Below are positions 1 through 10,014 of a stretch of 64,000 bases of DNA, one piece after another. The notes beneath the pieces are model-generated. The model had not been told where the DNA came from, did not search any database, and was given only the letters and a program-made list of their open reading frames with translations. Both the position numbers and the translations under genes were made by a program. Each line of letters begins with the position of its first letter. Position 1 is the first letter of the stretch. The stretch comes from Clostridia bacterium (lineage in GTDB: Bacteria > Bacillota > Clostridia > Lachnospirales > Lachnospiraceae): positions 124,001-188,000 of the forward strand of contig CAJTDE010000003.1 in assembly GCA_910574835.1 (NCBI GenBank), read 5' to 3'.

Positions 1-2406
1 TCCGTCCATAATCAGAGCGGAAACGGCATCCTCGCTGATTCCTGCCTTATCTGCCTGAATCGTTACCTCTCCCGCATACGCAAGAGTCGCAAAGAAAATC
101 CGGCCCTTTTCAAAGATGCTCCGAACCTCTTCCTTGTCGGAAACCACAATCACCGTAGCTTTTTTGCTTGGGGGCACATTCATCTCGGATCGCACATTCC
201 GGATTCCGCGGACAGCCTCCTTGATACGCTCTACGAACCATTCATCCGCCTCAAAGGCCCACTCCTCTTTATACTCCGGCCAGGATGAAATCATGATAGA
301 TTCTTCCCCTGTCAGATTGCAGAATATCTCCTCCGTAATAAAGGGCATATAAGGATGCAGCAGCTTAAGCGCATTGGCAAGAACTGTCCGCAGCGTCCAC
401 AGGGCCGCCGCCTTCGTCTCATCCCCTTCCTGGTAAAGCCTGGGTTTCACCATCTCAATATACCAGTCGCAAAATTCTTCCCAGATAAAGTCGTAAAGCT
501 TTTGAACGGCAATTCCAAGCTCAAACCTGTCCATATTGGCAGTAACATCCTTAGCCAGCGTATTTACCTTGGAGAGTATCCATTTGTCCGCGCCGGTAAG
601 CTGCGCCAGGTCCATAGTCTTTGGAATCTCGGCCTTCTCCATATTCATCATAATGAACCGGGAGGCGTTCCACACCTTATTTGCAAAGTTTCGGCTTGCC
701 TCCACGCGCTCCATGTAGAAACGCATATCATTTCCCGGCGCATTGCCTGTTACCAGGGTAAAGCGAAGGGCGTCGGCGCCGTATTTCTCGATAATCTCCA
801 GGGGATCGATGCCGTTCCCCAAAGATTTGCTCATCTTTCTTCCCAGGGAATCCCGCACAAGTCCGTGAATCAGCACATGATGGAAGGGGGATTTTCCCGT
901 CTGCTCATATCCGGAGAATACCATCCGGATTACCCAGAAGAAAATAATGTCGTAGCCTGTCACCAATACATCCGTAGGATAGAAGTAATCCAGATCCTCT
1001 GTCTGCTTCGGCCATCCCAGGGTAGAGAAAGGCCACAGAGCGGAGGAGAACCAGGTGTCCAGAGTATCCGGGTCCTGTGTAAAGTGCTTACCGCCGCACT
1101 TCGGGCAGGCAGAAGGCTCTTCTCTTGCTACTACCAGCTCGCCGCAGTCATCGCAGTAGTACGCCGGTATCCGGTGTCCCCACCAAAGCTGCCGGGAGAT
1201 GCACCAGTCGCGGATATTCTCCAGCCAGTGAAGGTAAGTCTTGTCAAAGCGCTCCGGCACAAACGTCAGCTCACCGTTTTTCACCGCCTCGATGGCAGGC
1301 TTCGCCAGCTCTTCCATTTTAACAAACCACTGCTGCTTGATAAGAGGCTCCACAGTCGTTCCGCAGCGATCATGGGTCCCCACGTTATGAGAGTGATCCG
1401 CAACCTTTACCAGAAGCCCCTGCTCCTTTAATTCCTCCACAATCAGCTTCCGGGCTTCATAGCGGTCCATCCCTGCATACTTTCCGCCGTTTTCATTGAT
1501 GGTGGCGTCGTCATTCAATATATTGATCTCCGGCAGATTATGGCGTCTTCCCACCTCAAAGTCATTGGGGTCATGGGCTGGGGTAATCTTTACTACACCG
1601 GTTCCAAATTCCTTGTCCACGTAGGCGTCGGCAATTACGGGTATCTCCCGGCCAACCAGGGGCAGTACCACCGTCTTTCCGATGATATCCTGATAACGCT
1701 CATCCTCCGGATTCACGGCCAGCGCCGTATCGCCGAGCATGGTTTCCGGACGTGTGGTGGCTATCTCCACAAAGCGATCGCTGTCCTTGATAGGATAGTT
1801 AATATGCCAGAAATGGCCTGCCTGCTCCTCGTGCAGTACTTCTGCGTCGGAGATAGACGTCTTACATATGGGGCACCAGTTGATAATCCGGGAGCCTTTG
1901 TAAATATAGCCCTTTTCATAAAGACGGATAAATACCTCCAGCACGGCCTCAGAGCAGCCCTCATCCATAGTAAAGCGCTCCCGATCCCAATCGCAGGAGG
2001 ACCCCAGCTTCTTCAGCTGATTGATGATGGCTCCGCCGTACTCTTCCTTCCACTGCCATGCTCTCTTAAGAAAGCCCTCTCTTCCAAGCTCTTTCTTGTC
2101 AATGCCCTCCTCCTTCAGCTGGTTGGTAACCTTCACCTCTGTGGAAATGGAGGCGTGATCCGTTCCCGGAACCCAGAGAGCATTGTAGCCCTGCATCCTC
2201 TTGTAGCGGATTAGAATATCCTGCAGGGTTTCATCCAGGGCATGTCCCATATGAAGCCGCCCTGTTACATTTGGGGGCGGAATAACGATGGTGAAGGGCT
2301 TTTTGCTCCTGTCCACCTCCGCATGGAAATACTTCTTTTCCAGCCATTTTTCATAGATACGATCCTCCATTCCTTTCGGGTCGTAGGTTTTTGCCAATTC
2401 TTTCAT
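1..2406 (-). CDS. valS: Valine--tRNA ligase, C-terminus cut by window edge
   Basis: Class I aminoacyl-tRNA synthetase that charges tRNA-Val and edits misactivated threonine. Reading leftward from the ATG at 2406, 802 codons are in the window. The HIGH-type motif ([14 protein letters not shown]) is near residue 45, a zinc-ribbon-like CDDCGE...CPKCGG segment near 420, and [10 protein letters not shown] near 525. The anticodon-binding domain follows. The family is about 880 residues, so roughly 80 (the C-terminal coiled coil) lie beyond position 1. The start is preceded by AGGAGG about ten bases upstream. The gene is controlled by the T-box leader at 2470-2735. Confidence 0.97.
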   Translation of the reverse strand, partial: MKELAKTYDPKGMEDRIYEKWLEKKYFHAEVDRSKKPFTIVIPPPNVTGRLHMGHALDETLQDILIRYKRMQGYNALWVPGTDHASISTEVKVTNQLKEEGIDKKELGREGFLKRAWQWKEEYGGAIINQLKKLGSSCDWDRERFTMDEGCSEAVLEVFIRLYEKGYIYKGSRIINWCPICKTSISDAEVLHEEQAGHFWHINYPIKDSDRFVEIATTRPETMLGDTALAVNPEDERYQDIIGKTVVLPLVGREIPVIADAYVDKEFGTGVVKITPAHDPNDFEVGRRHNLPEINILNDDATINENGGKYAGMDRYEARKLIVEELKEQGLLVKVADHSHNVGTHDRCGTTVEPLIKQQWFVKMEELAKPAIEAVKNGELTFVPERFDKTYLHWLENIRDWCISRQLWWGHRIPAYYCDDCGELVVAREEPSACPKCGGKHFTQDPDTLDTWFSSALWPFSTLGWPKQTEDLDYFYPTDVLVTGYDIIFFWVIRMVFSGYEQTGKSPFHHVLIHGLVRDSLGRKMSKSLGNGIDPLEIIEKYGADALRFTLVTGNAPGNDMRFYMERVEASRNFANKVWNASRFIMMNMEKAEIPKTMDLAQLTGADKWILSKVNTLAKDVTANMDRFELGIAVQKLYDFIWEEFCDWYIEMVKPRLYQEGDETKAAALWTLRTVLANALKLLHPYMPFITEEIFCNLTGEESIMISSWPEYKEEWAFEADEWFVERIKEAVRGIRNVRSEMNVPPSKKATVIVVSDKEEVRSIFEKGRIFFATLAYAGEVTIQADKAGISEDAVSALIMDG

Positions 2407-2416
2407 TTGTGAAATC

Positions 2417-2470
2417 CCTCCTATTATAAGTCGCTGCGCGACAGCTCGAAAGAGTAAAGTCGCAATGCGG
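2417..2470 (-). repeat. 5'-UTR repeat module, copy 1 (before valS)
   Basis: Between the T-box terminator and the valS start is a module that, read on the minus strand, runs GCGACTTTAC, a small GTCGC-GCA-GCGAC hairpin, then TTATAATAGGAGG. The same order of blocks occurs before unrelated genes at 14897-14922, 43510-43532 (shorter) and 56555-56616. It supplies the Shine-Dalgarno sequence of valS. Confidence 0.55.
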
Positions 2471-2508
2471 AAATAAGCAAACGCCCTTTCATTATCCGAA
2501 AGGGCGTC
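2470..2508 (-). terminator. T-box regulated intrinsic terminator of valS
   Basis: A perfect 10-bp stem (GAAAGGGCGT at 2498-2507 with ACGCCCTTTC at 2481-2490) is followed on the minus strand by a T-rich tract. It lies directly after the T-box sequence, so it is the terminator that uncharged tRNA-Val would prevent from forming. Confidence 0.85.
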
Positions 2509-2735
2509 AACAAACGCGGTACCACCTGTCTTATATGCGGCTGTCCGCATACATCTCCAAAACCCGATAACGCCGGTCATGCGTGAACGGCTACTCCTCT
2601 TTCACCGCTCCGGCTCCAAAGCTACCTCCACAGCCACTATTCCGAAAGGAGCTTTCAGCCTGCGGCTCCCTCTCTCTGACAGATGTGCTCTCTGTGTACC
2701 CTCTTTTTCCAAGCCTTTTCTTTTTGATATTTTCT
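2508..2735 (-). promoter_or_regulatory. T-box leader (valine type)
   Basis: The minus strand carries the T-box core AGGTGGTACCGCG (2513-2526), which pairs with the tRNA acceptor end. Upstream is a stem I region containing a distal GGAGCC...AGCTCC arm and a run of GAGAGAG. A GTA triplet in the descending side of stem I (near 2622-2626) could be the valine specifier; that assignment is by position only and uncertain. The leader precedes valS, which fits. Confidence 0.88.
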
Positions 2736-2764
2736 AACATAGCAGGCTTTTTTCTGTTTGTCAA
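2736..2764 (-). promoter_or_regulatory. valS sigma-A promoter
   Basis: TTGACA (2759-2764) and TATGTT (2736-2741) are separated by 17 bases on the minus strand, just upstream of the T-box leader. The TGA inside the -35 box is the stop codon of the TetR gene. Confidence 0.75.
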
Positions 2765-3366
2765 GCCGTTAACTGATTCAGCAGGCCCTTACAGAGAAAT
2801 TCCTTCATCCATCCCGTATCAATCTCCGGCATCTGCTCGCTCTTCTCCAAATACATGATAAAGGCTGCCATATTTGCCAGGGTTGTGATGCAGGCTGCGG
2901 AAACGGGTATATCTTTTCTAATCTCTCCCCGATCTTTTCCCTCCTGACACATTTCCATAAGCACCCTTAAGGGTCCGCAGCCTGCCTTTTTACGCTTCTG
3001 AAGCTCTTCCAGAATCGTACTGCTCAGTCCGCTCCCTTCCGTAGTCAGGCGGAGAATCCGCACAAACACCTTCTGTTCCCGAAATCTCCTCTCCATCCAA
3101 TCAAAGGCATATATCACCTTCCGGGAAAAGCCTTCATGCCGATCTAATTCTCCCTTTTCTTCTTCTATCTTCCGATCTACGTCGTAGAGGAGCGCGCAGG
3201 CAATGATTTCCTCCCGGCTTTTAAAATAATCATAGGCCGTTCCCTTTCCGATGCCTGCTTTTACGGTGATATCGGACACTTTGATGGAATTTACATCCGC
3301 CCCTTCATCCAAAAGCTCCAGGACTCCCCGGTACAATGCCAGGACCTTCGGCCTTGTCTCCCTCAT
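2761..3366 (-). CDS. TetR/AcrR family transcriptional regulator
   Basis: A 201-residue regulator, probably repressor of the adjacent RND exporter and of itself. The N-terminal helix-turn-helix is visible as VSDITVKAGIGKGTAYDYFK (residues about 33-52); the rest is a divergent helical ligand domain. The start MRETRP at 3366 is chosen because GGAGGTGG lies seven bases upstream; a start 18 bases earlier would lie inside the exporter gene and lacks such a site. It begins one base after the exporter stop, so the two are co-transcribed. TetR-type palindromes lie in the exporter promoter at 7433-7483. Confidence 0.88.
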   Translation of the reverse strand: MRETRPKVLALYRGVLELLDEGADVNSIKVSDITVKAGIGKGTAYDYFKSREEIIACALLYDVDRKIEEEKGELDRHEGFSRKVIYAFDWMERRFREQKVFVRILRLTTEGSGLSSTILEELQKRKKAGCGPLRVLMEMCQEGKDRGEIRKDIPVSAACITTLANMAAFIMYLEKSEQMPEIDTGWMKEFLCKGLLNQLTA

Positions 3367-3367
3367 A

Positions 3368-6300
3368 CTACTCCACCTCCCCACGTGTTTTCCTGCGGAT
3401 CAGCAGCGAGTAAATACAGGGAATGACAAACAAGGTCAGCAATGTACCGTACAGCAGGCCGCCAATGGTCACGATTGCCATAGGCTGAACCATATCTGCG
3501 CCCATGCCTACGCCGATTCCCATCGTAGACAAACCAAGCACTGTGGTCAAAGCTGTCATCAAAATAGGCCGCATACGTGTTTTTCCCGCCTCCACTAAGG
3601 CTTCCGTCTTGCTCATTCCCCTGTCTATAAGCTGATTTGTGTAATCGATCAGCACAATGCCATTGTTTACAATGATACCGGACAGCATAACAAAGCCTAT
3701 CATGGCAATGACGCTAAATTCGCTTCCTGCAAAAAACAGCCCGAAAAGGCCGCCCGTAAAGGCCAAAGGCACGGTAAACATAATGATAAAAGGCGACAGC
3801 AGTGACTGGAACTGGGCTACCATGATAAGATACATAAACAACAGCGCCAGCAGAAGCATCTTCACCAGCTCAATCATGGATTCCATAATGGCTTCATTTT
3901 CTCCCTGCATCTCAATGGTATAACCCTCGGGCGCCTGATAGCTCTGAAGCTTCTTTTCTACCTCATTTGAAACCAAGCCGACATTGTGTGTATCATCTAT
4001 GGCAGCCGTCACGGTGATATACCTGGACTGTGCATCCCTCTGAATCGTCTCCAAGCCCTCTGCCTGAGAAAATTCTGCAATATCCGCCAGCGGAACGTGT
4101 TCCTTGGTATTATCCTTCTTCGTCACGGTCAGCACCAGATCCTTTATGGTTTCTCTGGTCAGCTCCACATCGTTGCCATTTACTACCAGAACATCAAAGT
4201 CCTCCGTATCGGTGGACAGAGTCGTCGCACTTGCAGGGTCCGACAGTTTCTCCATAATCTGTGAAAATACGCCTGCTGTGGTAAGCCCCTGCTGAGCAGC
4301 CCTTTCCTTATCCACCTTAATGCGAAGCTCCCCTGTGGTTTCCTCCACGCCGTCAGACACATCAATAGTTCCTTCCACCTCTTCCACAAGCTTTGCAATG
4401 TCTTTTGCAATCTCCTGCAGGCGGTCCAGATCTCGGCCTTTTATCATAACGCTGATGCCGCTTCCGCCCAGGGCGCTCATATCCATACTGGAGGTGGCCA
4501 CATCAATCTCAGCCTCCATGTCCTCTGTCAGTTTTAAAATCTCATTTTTCAGTTCCTGGTTTGTCAGCTTCTTATCCTCTTTAAGCAGGCCATAAAGGGA
4601 AACCTCATTGGTGGAGGTATCGCCGCTTACCAGGCCCATACTGTTTCCGGAGGCTGACATCGCTCCAACTTCCAACACATCATCTAGGGTCAGCAGCCGG
4701 CGCTCCAGCTCATCCGCCTGTTCTGCGGTTTCTTTGAGAGGCGTTCCCTCCGGCATGGTTAAAGTCATGCTGATTTCCGTACTGTCCATCTCCGGCATAA
4801 ATGCGGTTCCCTTTGCAAATTCCAGGACTGCACTCAGCACCAGAAGCCCTACGGCAAGGATAAGTACAACGGCTCTTCTTCGCAGCGCAAAACGTATCAT
4901 TCCTTCGTAAGTTTCCATCATGCGCTCAAACAGCCGGGACGGCTTCTTTTCCTTTGTATTTTTCAGAAGTCCCGCTCCCATAGCCGGTACCAAGGTCAGG
5001 GCAACGGCAAGGCTTGCTCCCAGGGAGTATGCAATCGTAAGGCCCATATCCACAAAGAGCTGCCTGGTAATTCCCTCGGTAAATACAATAGGCAGGAATA
5101 CACAGACGGTAGTCAGCGTGGAGGCCGCAATGGCTCCCGCCACCTCTTTTGCTCCTTCCATAGCTGCTTTTGCCGCACTCATACCCTCATTTCTGAGACG
5201 GTAAATGTTCTCAATCACGACGATGGAGTTATCCACCAGCATACCGATTCCAAGAGCCAGACCGGACAGGGATATGATGTTCAGGGTAACACCGCTGAAA
5301 TACATGCATACCACGGCCGCTACTACGCTGATCGGAATGGAGCAGGCAATAACCAGAGTTGGCCTTAAGTCCTTGAGAAATACTAAGAGGATTAAAATTG
5401 CCAGAAATGCTCCGGAGATCATATTGTTAAATACGGAGTCTGTTACCAGCTCGATATAAACGCCCTGATCCATCAGGGGGAGCAGCAGAAGCTCCGGATC
5501 TTCCTCCTGAAGCTCTCCTATCCGTTTGTTAATCCGATCGGATACATCACCTGTCGAATACCCCGTCTGCTTCTGGATGGTCAGCATCACGCCTGCCTGA
5601 CCGTTGATGCTGGCATACACCTTGTCGGAGTTATCTGTCATAAATACATCCGCAACATCGCTTAAGTGTATGGTGTCCACACCATCCATTTCCATATCGA
5701 TAAGGACCATATTTTGAAGGCTTTCCACATCATCCACTTTTTCGCCTACACGAACCAGGTAGTCAATGCCCTCTTCTGTCACATAGCCGGCAGGCATGGA
5801 GAAGTTCTGAGCCGCCAGAAGGTTCTCGACCATCTCTACCGTGAGGATATCTGTCATATCTGCATTTGCCAGAGCATCCTCTTTAGCCTCCGCCAGCTCT
5901 TCCTCGCCTTCCTTGATGGAATCCCAGCCTTCGCTGAGCTGCTTTCTGGCATCGTTTAACTGTTCCTGGGCATCGCTTATCTGATCCCAGGCGTCTGTTA
6001 GCTGCTCCTCGGCGGATTCTAACTGTTCCTTAGCGGATTTAAGCTGGGATTTGGTTATGCTTAAGGTGGCGGAAGCGCTGCCCATCTCGATTGCCGCTAT
6101 CATTTCGCCCATGTTTGCTTCCGTAAGCTGCTGGCTTAGTTGGGCATCGGTTGCTTTGAGTGCGTCCCTAGATTTTAATAGTTCTTCATACTGCTTTATT
6201 CCTGCCTCCACTTCAGAAATATTACTGTTCATTTCTTCTATTTTTGTATCCAAGGCAGCTAAATTAGAAATACCGCCCAGCATAGCTTTTAATGTATCAT

Positions 6301-7402
6301 CATCAAGATTTTTTATAATTTCTTGTATTCCATTATTAACAACAGCGTCCCCTGCTGCCCCAGTCGGATCAGCATCGTTCGCCGCTTCGGCATTTGTTTT
6401 CAGCACTTTCAAAAGATTTACGACTTCTTGCAGTCCCGGAAGCATCTGCTTTGCCTGTTTATATTCTTCTGCACGTTGTGCTATCTGCGGTTCTATCATA
6501 GCCAGATTCTTCGTAATCTCAGCCTTGCCGTTATTAATCGCCGTCTGCGCGGCAGCCAATTGTGCCGCTGTCTCGGTTTTCTTGCTATTCAAGGCATCGA
6601 TCCCGCCTTGAACCTCATCCAGCCCTTCTTCCAGATCCTGCTTATTCTCCGCCAGATCCGCCTGATTCTCCTGCAGCTCGGCAATGCTGTCATTTAGCTC
6701 AATCTGGCCGTCGTTCAGTTCCTTCTGACCGTCTGCAAGCTCTTTCTTGCCGTCTTCAATCTCTTTCTGCGCATCCTCAAATTCGCTCTCAACATATCCG
6801 AATACCTGCTCATTGATGGCGTCTATTTTTTCCTGGCGGATCACCACTTGGACGTTTTCCTCAATCAAGCCGGATGCGTTCACGGAAGCCACGCCTTCCA
6901 AGCTCTCAAGCTCCGGTATAATCAAATCCTCCGTAAGCTTCGTCACTTCCGTGTGAGATAATCCCTCTTTTCCCACAGCGGCTACCATAACCGGCATCAT
7001 GTCCGGGTTCAGCTTCATAATAATGGGACTTCCGATGGAATCATCATCCCACATGGCTTTGAGCTGATCCAAATTCTCACGCATCTCAATGGTTACGGAA
7101 TCCATATTGGCGGTCTGGGCAAATTCCAGGATCACCAGAGAATAGTTCTCGGCGGAAAGAGAGCTTACATTTTCAATATTGCTCACCGTGGCCATAGACT
7201 GTTCCACCGGCCGCGTCACAATGCTCTCTACCGTCTCCGGGCTTGCGCCTGCATATGTAGTCATAACAATCGCATAGGGCAGATTCATACTTGGCAGTAA
7301 ATCTGTGGTCATCTTTGTAAAGGATACCACGCCCAATACAATCACAAGCACAACTGCCACAAATACGGTATATGGTCTCTTTACACTGTATCCGGATATC
7401 AT
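3368..7402 (-). CDS. RND-family efflux permease with coiled-coil insertion
   Basis: A 1344-residue inner-membrane proton-driven exporter of the HAE1/SwrC-like RND group. An N-terminal membrane helix (about 10-28) is followed by an extracytoplasmic porter domain. Roughly residues 205-520 are a long Glu/Gln/Lys-rich heptad region (repeats of the type ADGQKELNDGQIELNDS). The first membrane block follows, with the RND motif GLALGIGMLVDNSIVVIENI, then a second porter domain and a second membrane block (MLSGIIVNNGIVLIDY). Typical RND pumps are about 1030 residues; the excess is the coiled coil. There is no adaptor or outer-membrane partner nearby, as expected in a Gram-positive. The substrate is unknown. 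Confidence 0.92.
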   Translation of the reverse strand: MISGYSVKRPYTVFVAVVLVIVLGVVSFTKMTTDLLPSMNLPYAIVMTTYAGASPETVESIVTRPVEQSMATVSNIENVSSLSAENYSLVILEFAQTANMDSVTIEMRENLDQLKAMWDDDSIGSPIIMKLNPDMMPVMVAAVGKEGLSHTEVTKLTEDLIIPELESLEGVASVNASGLIEENVQVVIRQEKIDAINEQVFGYVESEFEDAQKEIEDGKKELADGQKELNDGQIELNDSIAELQENQADLAENKQDLEEGLDEVQGGIDALNSKKTETAAQLAAAQTAINNGKAEITKNLAMIEPQIAQRAEEYKQAKQMLPGLQEVVNLLKVLKTNAEAANDADPTGAAGDAVVNNGIQEIIKNLDDDTLKAMLGGISNLAALDTKIEEMNSNISEVEAGIKQYEELLKSRDALKATDAQLSQQLTEANMGEMIAAIEMGSASATLSITKSQLKSAKEQLESAEEQLTDAWDQISDAQEQLNDARKQLSEGWDSIKEGEEELAEAKEDALANADMTDILTVEMVENLLAAQNFSMPAGYVTEEGIDYLVRVGEKVDDVESLQNMVLIDMEMDGVDTIHLSDVADVFMTDNSDKVYASINGQAGVMLTIQKQTGYSTGDVSDRINKRIGELQEEDPELLLLPLMDQGVYIELVTDSVFNNMISGAFLAILILLVFLKDLRPTLVIACSIPISVVAAVVCMYFSGVTLNIISLSGLALGIGMLVDNSIVVIENIYRLRNEGMSAAKAAMEGAKEVAGAIAASTLTTVCVFLPIVFTEGITRQLFVDMGLTIAYSLGASLAVALTLVPAMGAGLLKNTKEKKPSRLFERMMETYEGMIRFALRRRAVVLILAVGLLVLSAVLEFAKGTAFMPEMDSTEISMTLTMPEGTPLKETAEQADELERRLLTLDDVLEVGAMSASGNSMGLVSGDTSTNEVSLYGLLKEDKKLTNQELKNEILKLTEDMEAEIDVATSSMDMSALGGSGISVMIKGRDLDRLQEIAKDIAKLVEEVEGTIDVSDGVEETTGELRIKVDKERAAQQGLTTAGVFSQIMEKLSDPASATTLSTDTEDFDVLVVNGNDVELTRETIKDLVLTVTKKDNTKEHVPLADIAEFSQAEGLETIQRDAQSRYITVTAAIDDTHNVGLVSNEVEKKLQSYQAPEGYTIEMQGENEAIMESMIELVKMLLLALLFMYLIMVAQFQSLLSPFIIMFTVPLAFTGGLFGLFFAGSEFSVIAMIGFVMLSGIIVNNGIVLIDYTNQLIDRGMSKTEALVEAGKTRMRPILMTALTTVLGLSTMGIGVGMGADMVQPMAIVTIGGLLYGTLLTLFVIPCIYSLLIRRKTRGEVE

Positions 7403-7432
7403 TTTGTCACGTCTCCTGTCTCCTCATTTTCC

Positions 7433-7483
7433 GACCGACCAGTCGGTTCTGCTCTATTATAAAAGTCTCCGACCGGACGTGTC
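7433..7483 (-). promoter_or_regulatory. Two TetR-type operators in the RND promoter
   Basis: A near-palindrome (ACCGACCAGTCGGT, 12 of 14 symmetric, within 7433-7448) lies downstream of the -10 box. A related CCGACCGGAC site (7469-7479) lies between the -35 and -10 boxes. Binding by the downstream TetR protein would block the promoter. Assignment to that regulator is inference. Confidence 0.65.
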
Positions 7484-7485
7484 AA
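7456..7485 (-). promoter_or_regulatory. Promoter of the RND-tetR operon
   Basis: TTGACA (7480-7485) and a perfect TATAAT (7456-7461) with an 18-base spacer on the minus strand, about 55 bases before the exporter start. Confidence 0.8.
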
Positions 7486-7580
7486 GTTGAAAAATATAAA
7501 AAATTTCGAAGATATCTTACCTCTTTCGGATAGGAATTGTCAAAAAATAAGGGTTTACAGGATGTATGTTCTTAGATCAT

Positions 7581-8735
7581 TTAACAGGATAGGCTTTCCC
7601 GGGCGGTTCTCCAGAGCCTGAACACCTGCTCACTGGTCTCCAGAAGGTTTTCCCTTGCATTTTCCGGATTCATGGCTTCCTCAAGCGTCCCCACTCTCCG
7701 CAATATGGGAAAGAATGCGTCAATCCCGGCTTCATTGCAGGCCGCCGCATCCTTTTTGACGATACCGGAAAAGGCAATTACCGGCTTCCCATACTTCTTC
7801 GCAAGTCCGGCCACCCCAATCGGCGCCTTCCCCTGAACTGTCTGCCCATCCAGGCAGCCCTCACCGGTTACAACAAGATCCGCATCCTTTATAAGCTCCT
7901 CCAGCCGCGTTTCTTCCATCACGATCTGAATACCGGATTCCAGTACCGCATTGGTAAAGGTCAAAAATGCATAGCCTAAGCCTCCGGCCGCCCCGGTTCC
8001 CGGCGCTTCCGAATCGGCCGACGGATTCAGAGCCTTTGCCAGAAATGCAAAGCGCCCCAGATAACTGTCCAATCTGGTAACCATTTCCGGGTCCGCCCCC
8101 TTTTGCGGTCCATAAACAGCGCTGGCGCCGGAAGGACCGCAGAGAGGATTGGTCACATCACAGGCAATCCGGAAAGTACATTCCTTTAACTCCTCCATAA
8201 CATTCTTTGCCGTAATTTTGTAAAGGGCAGAAAGCCCCTCTCCCCCGAAAGGCACCTGATTCCCTTCCTGATCAAGCATCTCAAAGCCCAATGCCTGAAG
8301 CATACCGATTCCGCCGTCGTTCGTAGCGCTGCCTCCGATCCCCACTATAAAATGACGGCATCCTTTTTTGACGGCATCCCGAATCATCTCGCCCACACCA
8401 TAGGTTGTGGTTTTCATGGGGTTGCGTTTCTCCGGCTCTGTCAATGTGATTCCTGCTGCCGCCGCCATCTCCAACACTGCGGTTTTTCCATCGGGAAGAA
8501 TACCATAGGACGCAGTTACCGGCTCTCCCAAAGGACCTGTCGCCGTTAAGCTCTGCCAGCTCCCTTTCAGACCTGCGGTCAATGCCTCCGCCGTCCCCTC
8601 TCCGCCGTCTGCCAAAGGACAAACCCGGACCTCTGCCTCCGGATACACTCTTTTGATCCCCTCCGCGATTATGCCGCCCGCCTCCGTTGAAGCAAGGCTT
8701 CCCTTTAATGAATCAATTGCAATAATTATTCTCAT
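7581..8735 (-). CDS. Glycerate 2-kinase (GlxK/GarK family)
   Basis: Phosphorylates D-glycerate to 2- (or 3-) phosphoglycerate, feeding glycolysis. The 384 residues begin MRIIIAIDSLKGSLAS and contain PLADGGEGTAEAL (about 45), GIGGSATNDGGIGML (about 130) and VVTGEGCLDGQTVQGKAP (about 280), all typical of the family. The start at 8735 has GGAG seven bases upstream; the longer frame to 8762 has no such site. It follows the thiolase gene by 81 bases on the same strand, so it may be the last gene of the acyl-CoA operon or separate. Its metabolic link to that operon is unclear. Confidence 0.92.
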   Translation of the reverse strand: MRIIIAIDSLKGSLASTEAGGIIAEGIKRVYPEAEVRVCPLADGGEGTAEALTAGLKGSWQSLTATGPLGEPVTASYGILPDGKTAVLEMAAAAGITLTEPEKRNPMKTTTYGVGEMIRDAVKKGCRHFIVGIGGSATNDGGIGMLQALGFEMLDQEGNQVPFGGEGLSALYKITAKNVMEELKECTFRIACDVTNPLCGPSGASAVYGPQKGADPEMVTRLDSYLGRFAFLAKALNPSADSEAPGTGAAGGLGYAFLTFTNAVLESGIQIVMEETRLEELIKDADLVVTGEGCLDGQTVQGKAPIGVAGLAKKYGKPVIAFSGIVKKDAAACNEAGIDAFFPILRRVGTLEEAMNPENARENLLETSEQVFRLWRTARESLSC

Positions 8736-8816
8736 CTTTTTCTCCATATGGCAAATGGACACACAAGCGCGCCTGCATGTCCATCTGACCTTTTTGTAAT
8801 CTTGACAGCAATTTTA

Positions 8817-9995
8817 TTAACATTTTTTAAAGTACATGGAGATTCCCTGCCCGCCTCCGATGCACATGCTAATCATAGCATCTTTCTTATCGGTCCGCAA
8901 TAATTCATACAAAACTTTTACTGTCAGTATGGCTCCGGTCGCTCCAATGGGATGTCCGATGGAGATTCCGCCTCCATATATATTCACCTTATCTTTGTCA
9001 AGCCCCAGATCACGGCTTACCGCATAGGCCTGACTTGCAAAAGCCTCGTTGATCTCAAACATATCAATGTCCTTTAGATTCAATCCCAATTTTGCAGCCA
9101 GCTTTTCACTGGAAAACTTGGGAGAGTAGCCCATAAGCTCCGCATCAAAGCCTGCCACGGCAAAGCCTTCTATCTTAAGCTTGGGAGTTACGCCCAGCTC
9201 CTTTGCCTTTTCTGCGGACATTACCACAACGGCCGCCGCTCCGTCGTTTAAGCTGGAGGAATTTCCGGCCGTTACGGTGCCGTCCTTTACAAAACAGGGA
9301 CGAAGCTTTGCCAGCTTTTCTATTGTCTGCCCATCCCTGGGGCCTTCATCTGTGTCAAAGACCGTGACATTCCCCTTCCGATCCTTTAACTCTACCGGAA
9401 GAATCTCATCCCTGAACTTTCCCGCCTTAATTGCCGCACATGCTTTCTGATGGCTTTCCAAGGCAAATTGATCCTGCTCTTCTCTTGTCACGTGATACTT
9501 TTCCGCCACATTTTCTGCCGTAACCCCATTGTGGTTGCCGTCCAGCGGCCAGGTCAAGATATCAATCACCCCATCCTCAAAGCTCTTATGCCCCATGCGC
9601 GCCCCCCAGCGGGCGTCCTTTACATAGTAAGGAAGCTGGGAGATATTCTCGGCGCCGCCGGCAACGACCACCTCTGCCTGGCCTGTTTGAATCTCCATCA
9701 CAGCCTCCGCAACAGACTGGAGTCCGGAACCGCACTGACGGTTTACCGAGTAGGCTGTGGACCCTTTGGGCATGCCGGCCTTTAAACTGATAGCTCTCGC
9801 GATAAATCCGTTTTCCGCCACCTCTCCTACCTGTCCGATGACTACCTCATCCACATCGGAGGGCTGAATCCCGGCACGCTTTACAGCCTCTTTTACTACC
9901 ATAGCTCCCATATCAATCGCGGATACATCCTTTAAGCTTCCGCCATAGCTTCCCACCGGAAGGCGGACGCCGCTTACAATTACTACCTCTTTCAT
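8817..9995 (-). CDS. Acetyl-CoA C-acetyltransferase (thiolase)
   Basis: A 392-residue biosynthetic/degradative thiolase interconverting two acetyl-CoA and acetoacetyl-CoA (or cleaving 3-ketoacyl-CoA). The nucleophilic cysteine is Cys88 in VNRQCGSG, the histidine is in GGGISIGHPIGATGA (about 347), and the second cysteine is in SMCIGGGQGI (about 378), so all three catalytic elements are present. It lies 19 bases after the 3-hydroxyacyl-CoA dehydrogenase gene and is the terminal step of the pathway encoded by the upstream genes. Confidence 0.95.
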   Translation of the reverse strand: MKEVVIVSGVRLPVGSYGGSLKDVSAIDMGAMVVKEAVKRAGIQPSDVDEVVIGQVGEVAENGFIARAISLKAGMPKGSTAYSVNRQCGSGLQSVAEAVMEIQTGQAEVVVAGGAENISQLPYYVKDARWGARMGHKSFEDGVIDILTWPLDGNHNGVTAENVAEKYHVTREEQDQFALESHQKACAAIKAGKFRDEILPVELKDRKGNVTVFDTDEGPRDGQTIEKLAKLRPCFVKDGTVTAGNSSSLNDGAAAVVVMSAEKAKELGVTPKLKIEGFAVAGFDAELMGYSPKFSSEKLAAKLGLNLKDIDMFEINEAFASQAYAVSRDLGLDKDKVNIYGGGISIGHPIGATGAILTVKVLYELLRTDKKDAMISMCIGGGQGISMYFKKC

Positions 9996-10014
9996 CTCTT
10001 CTTTTTCTCCCTTC

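Noticed and set aside
355-1431. 358-codon open frame on the plus strand
   Set aside because: Antisense to valS, no ribosome site, no domain signature.
5880-6800. Repetitive-looking DNA considered as a tandem repeat or CRISPR-like array
   Set aside because: It is the coding sequence of the coiled-coil insertion in the RND exporter; repeats are degenerate, in frame and without spacers.
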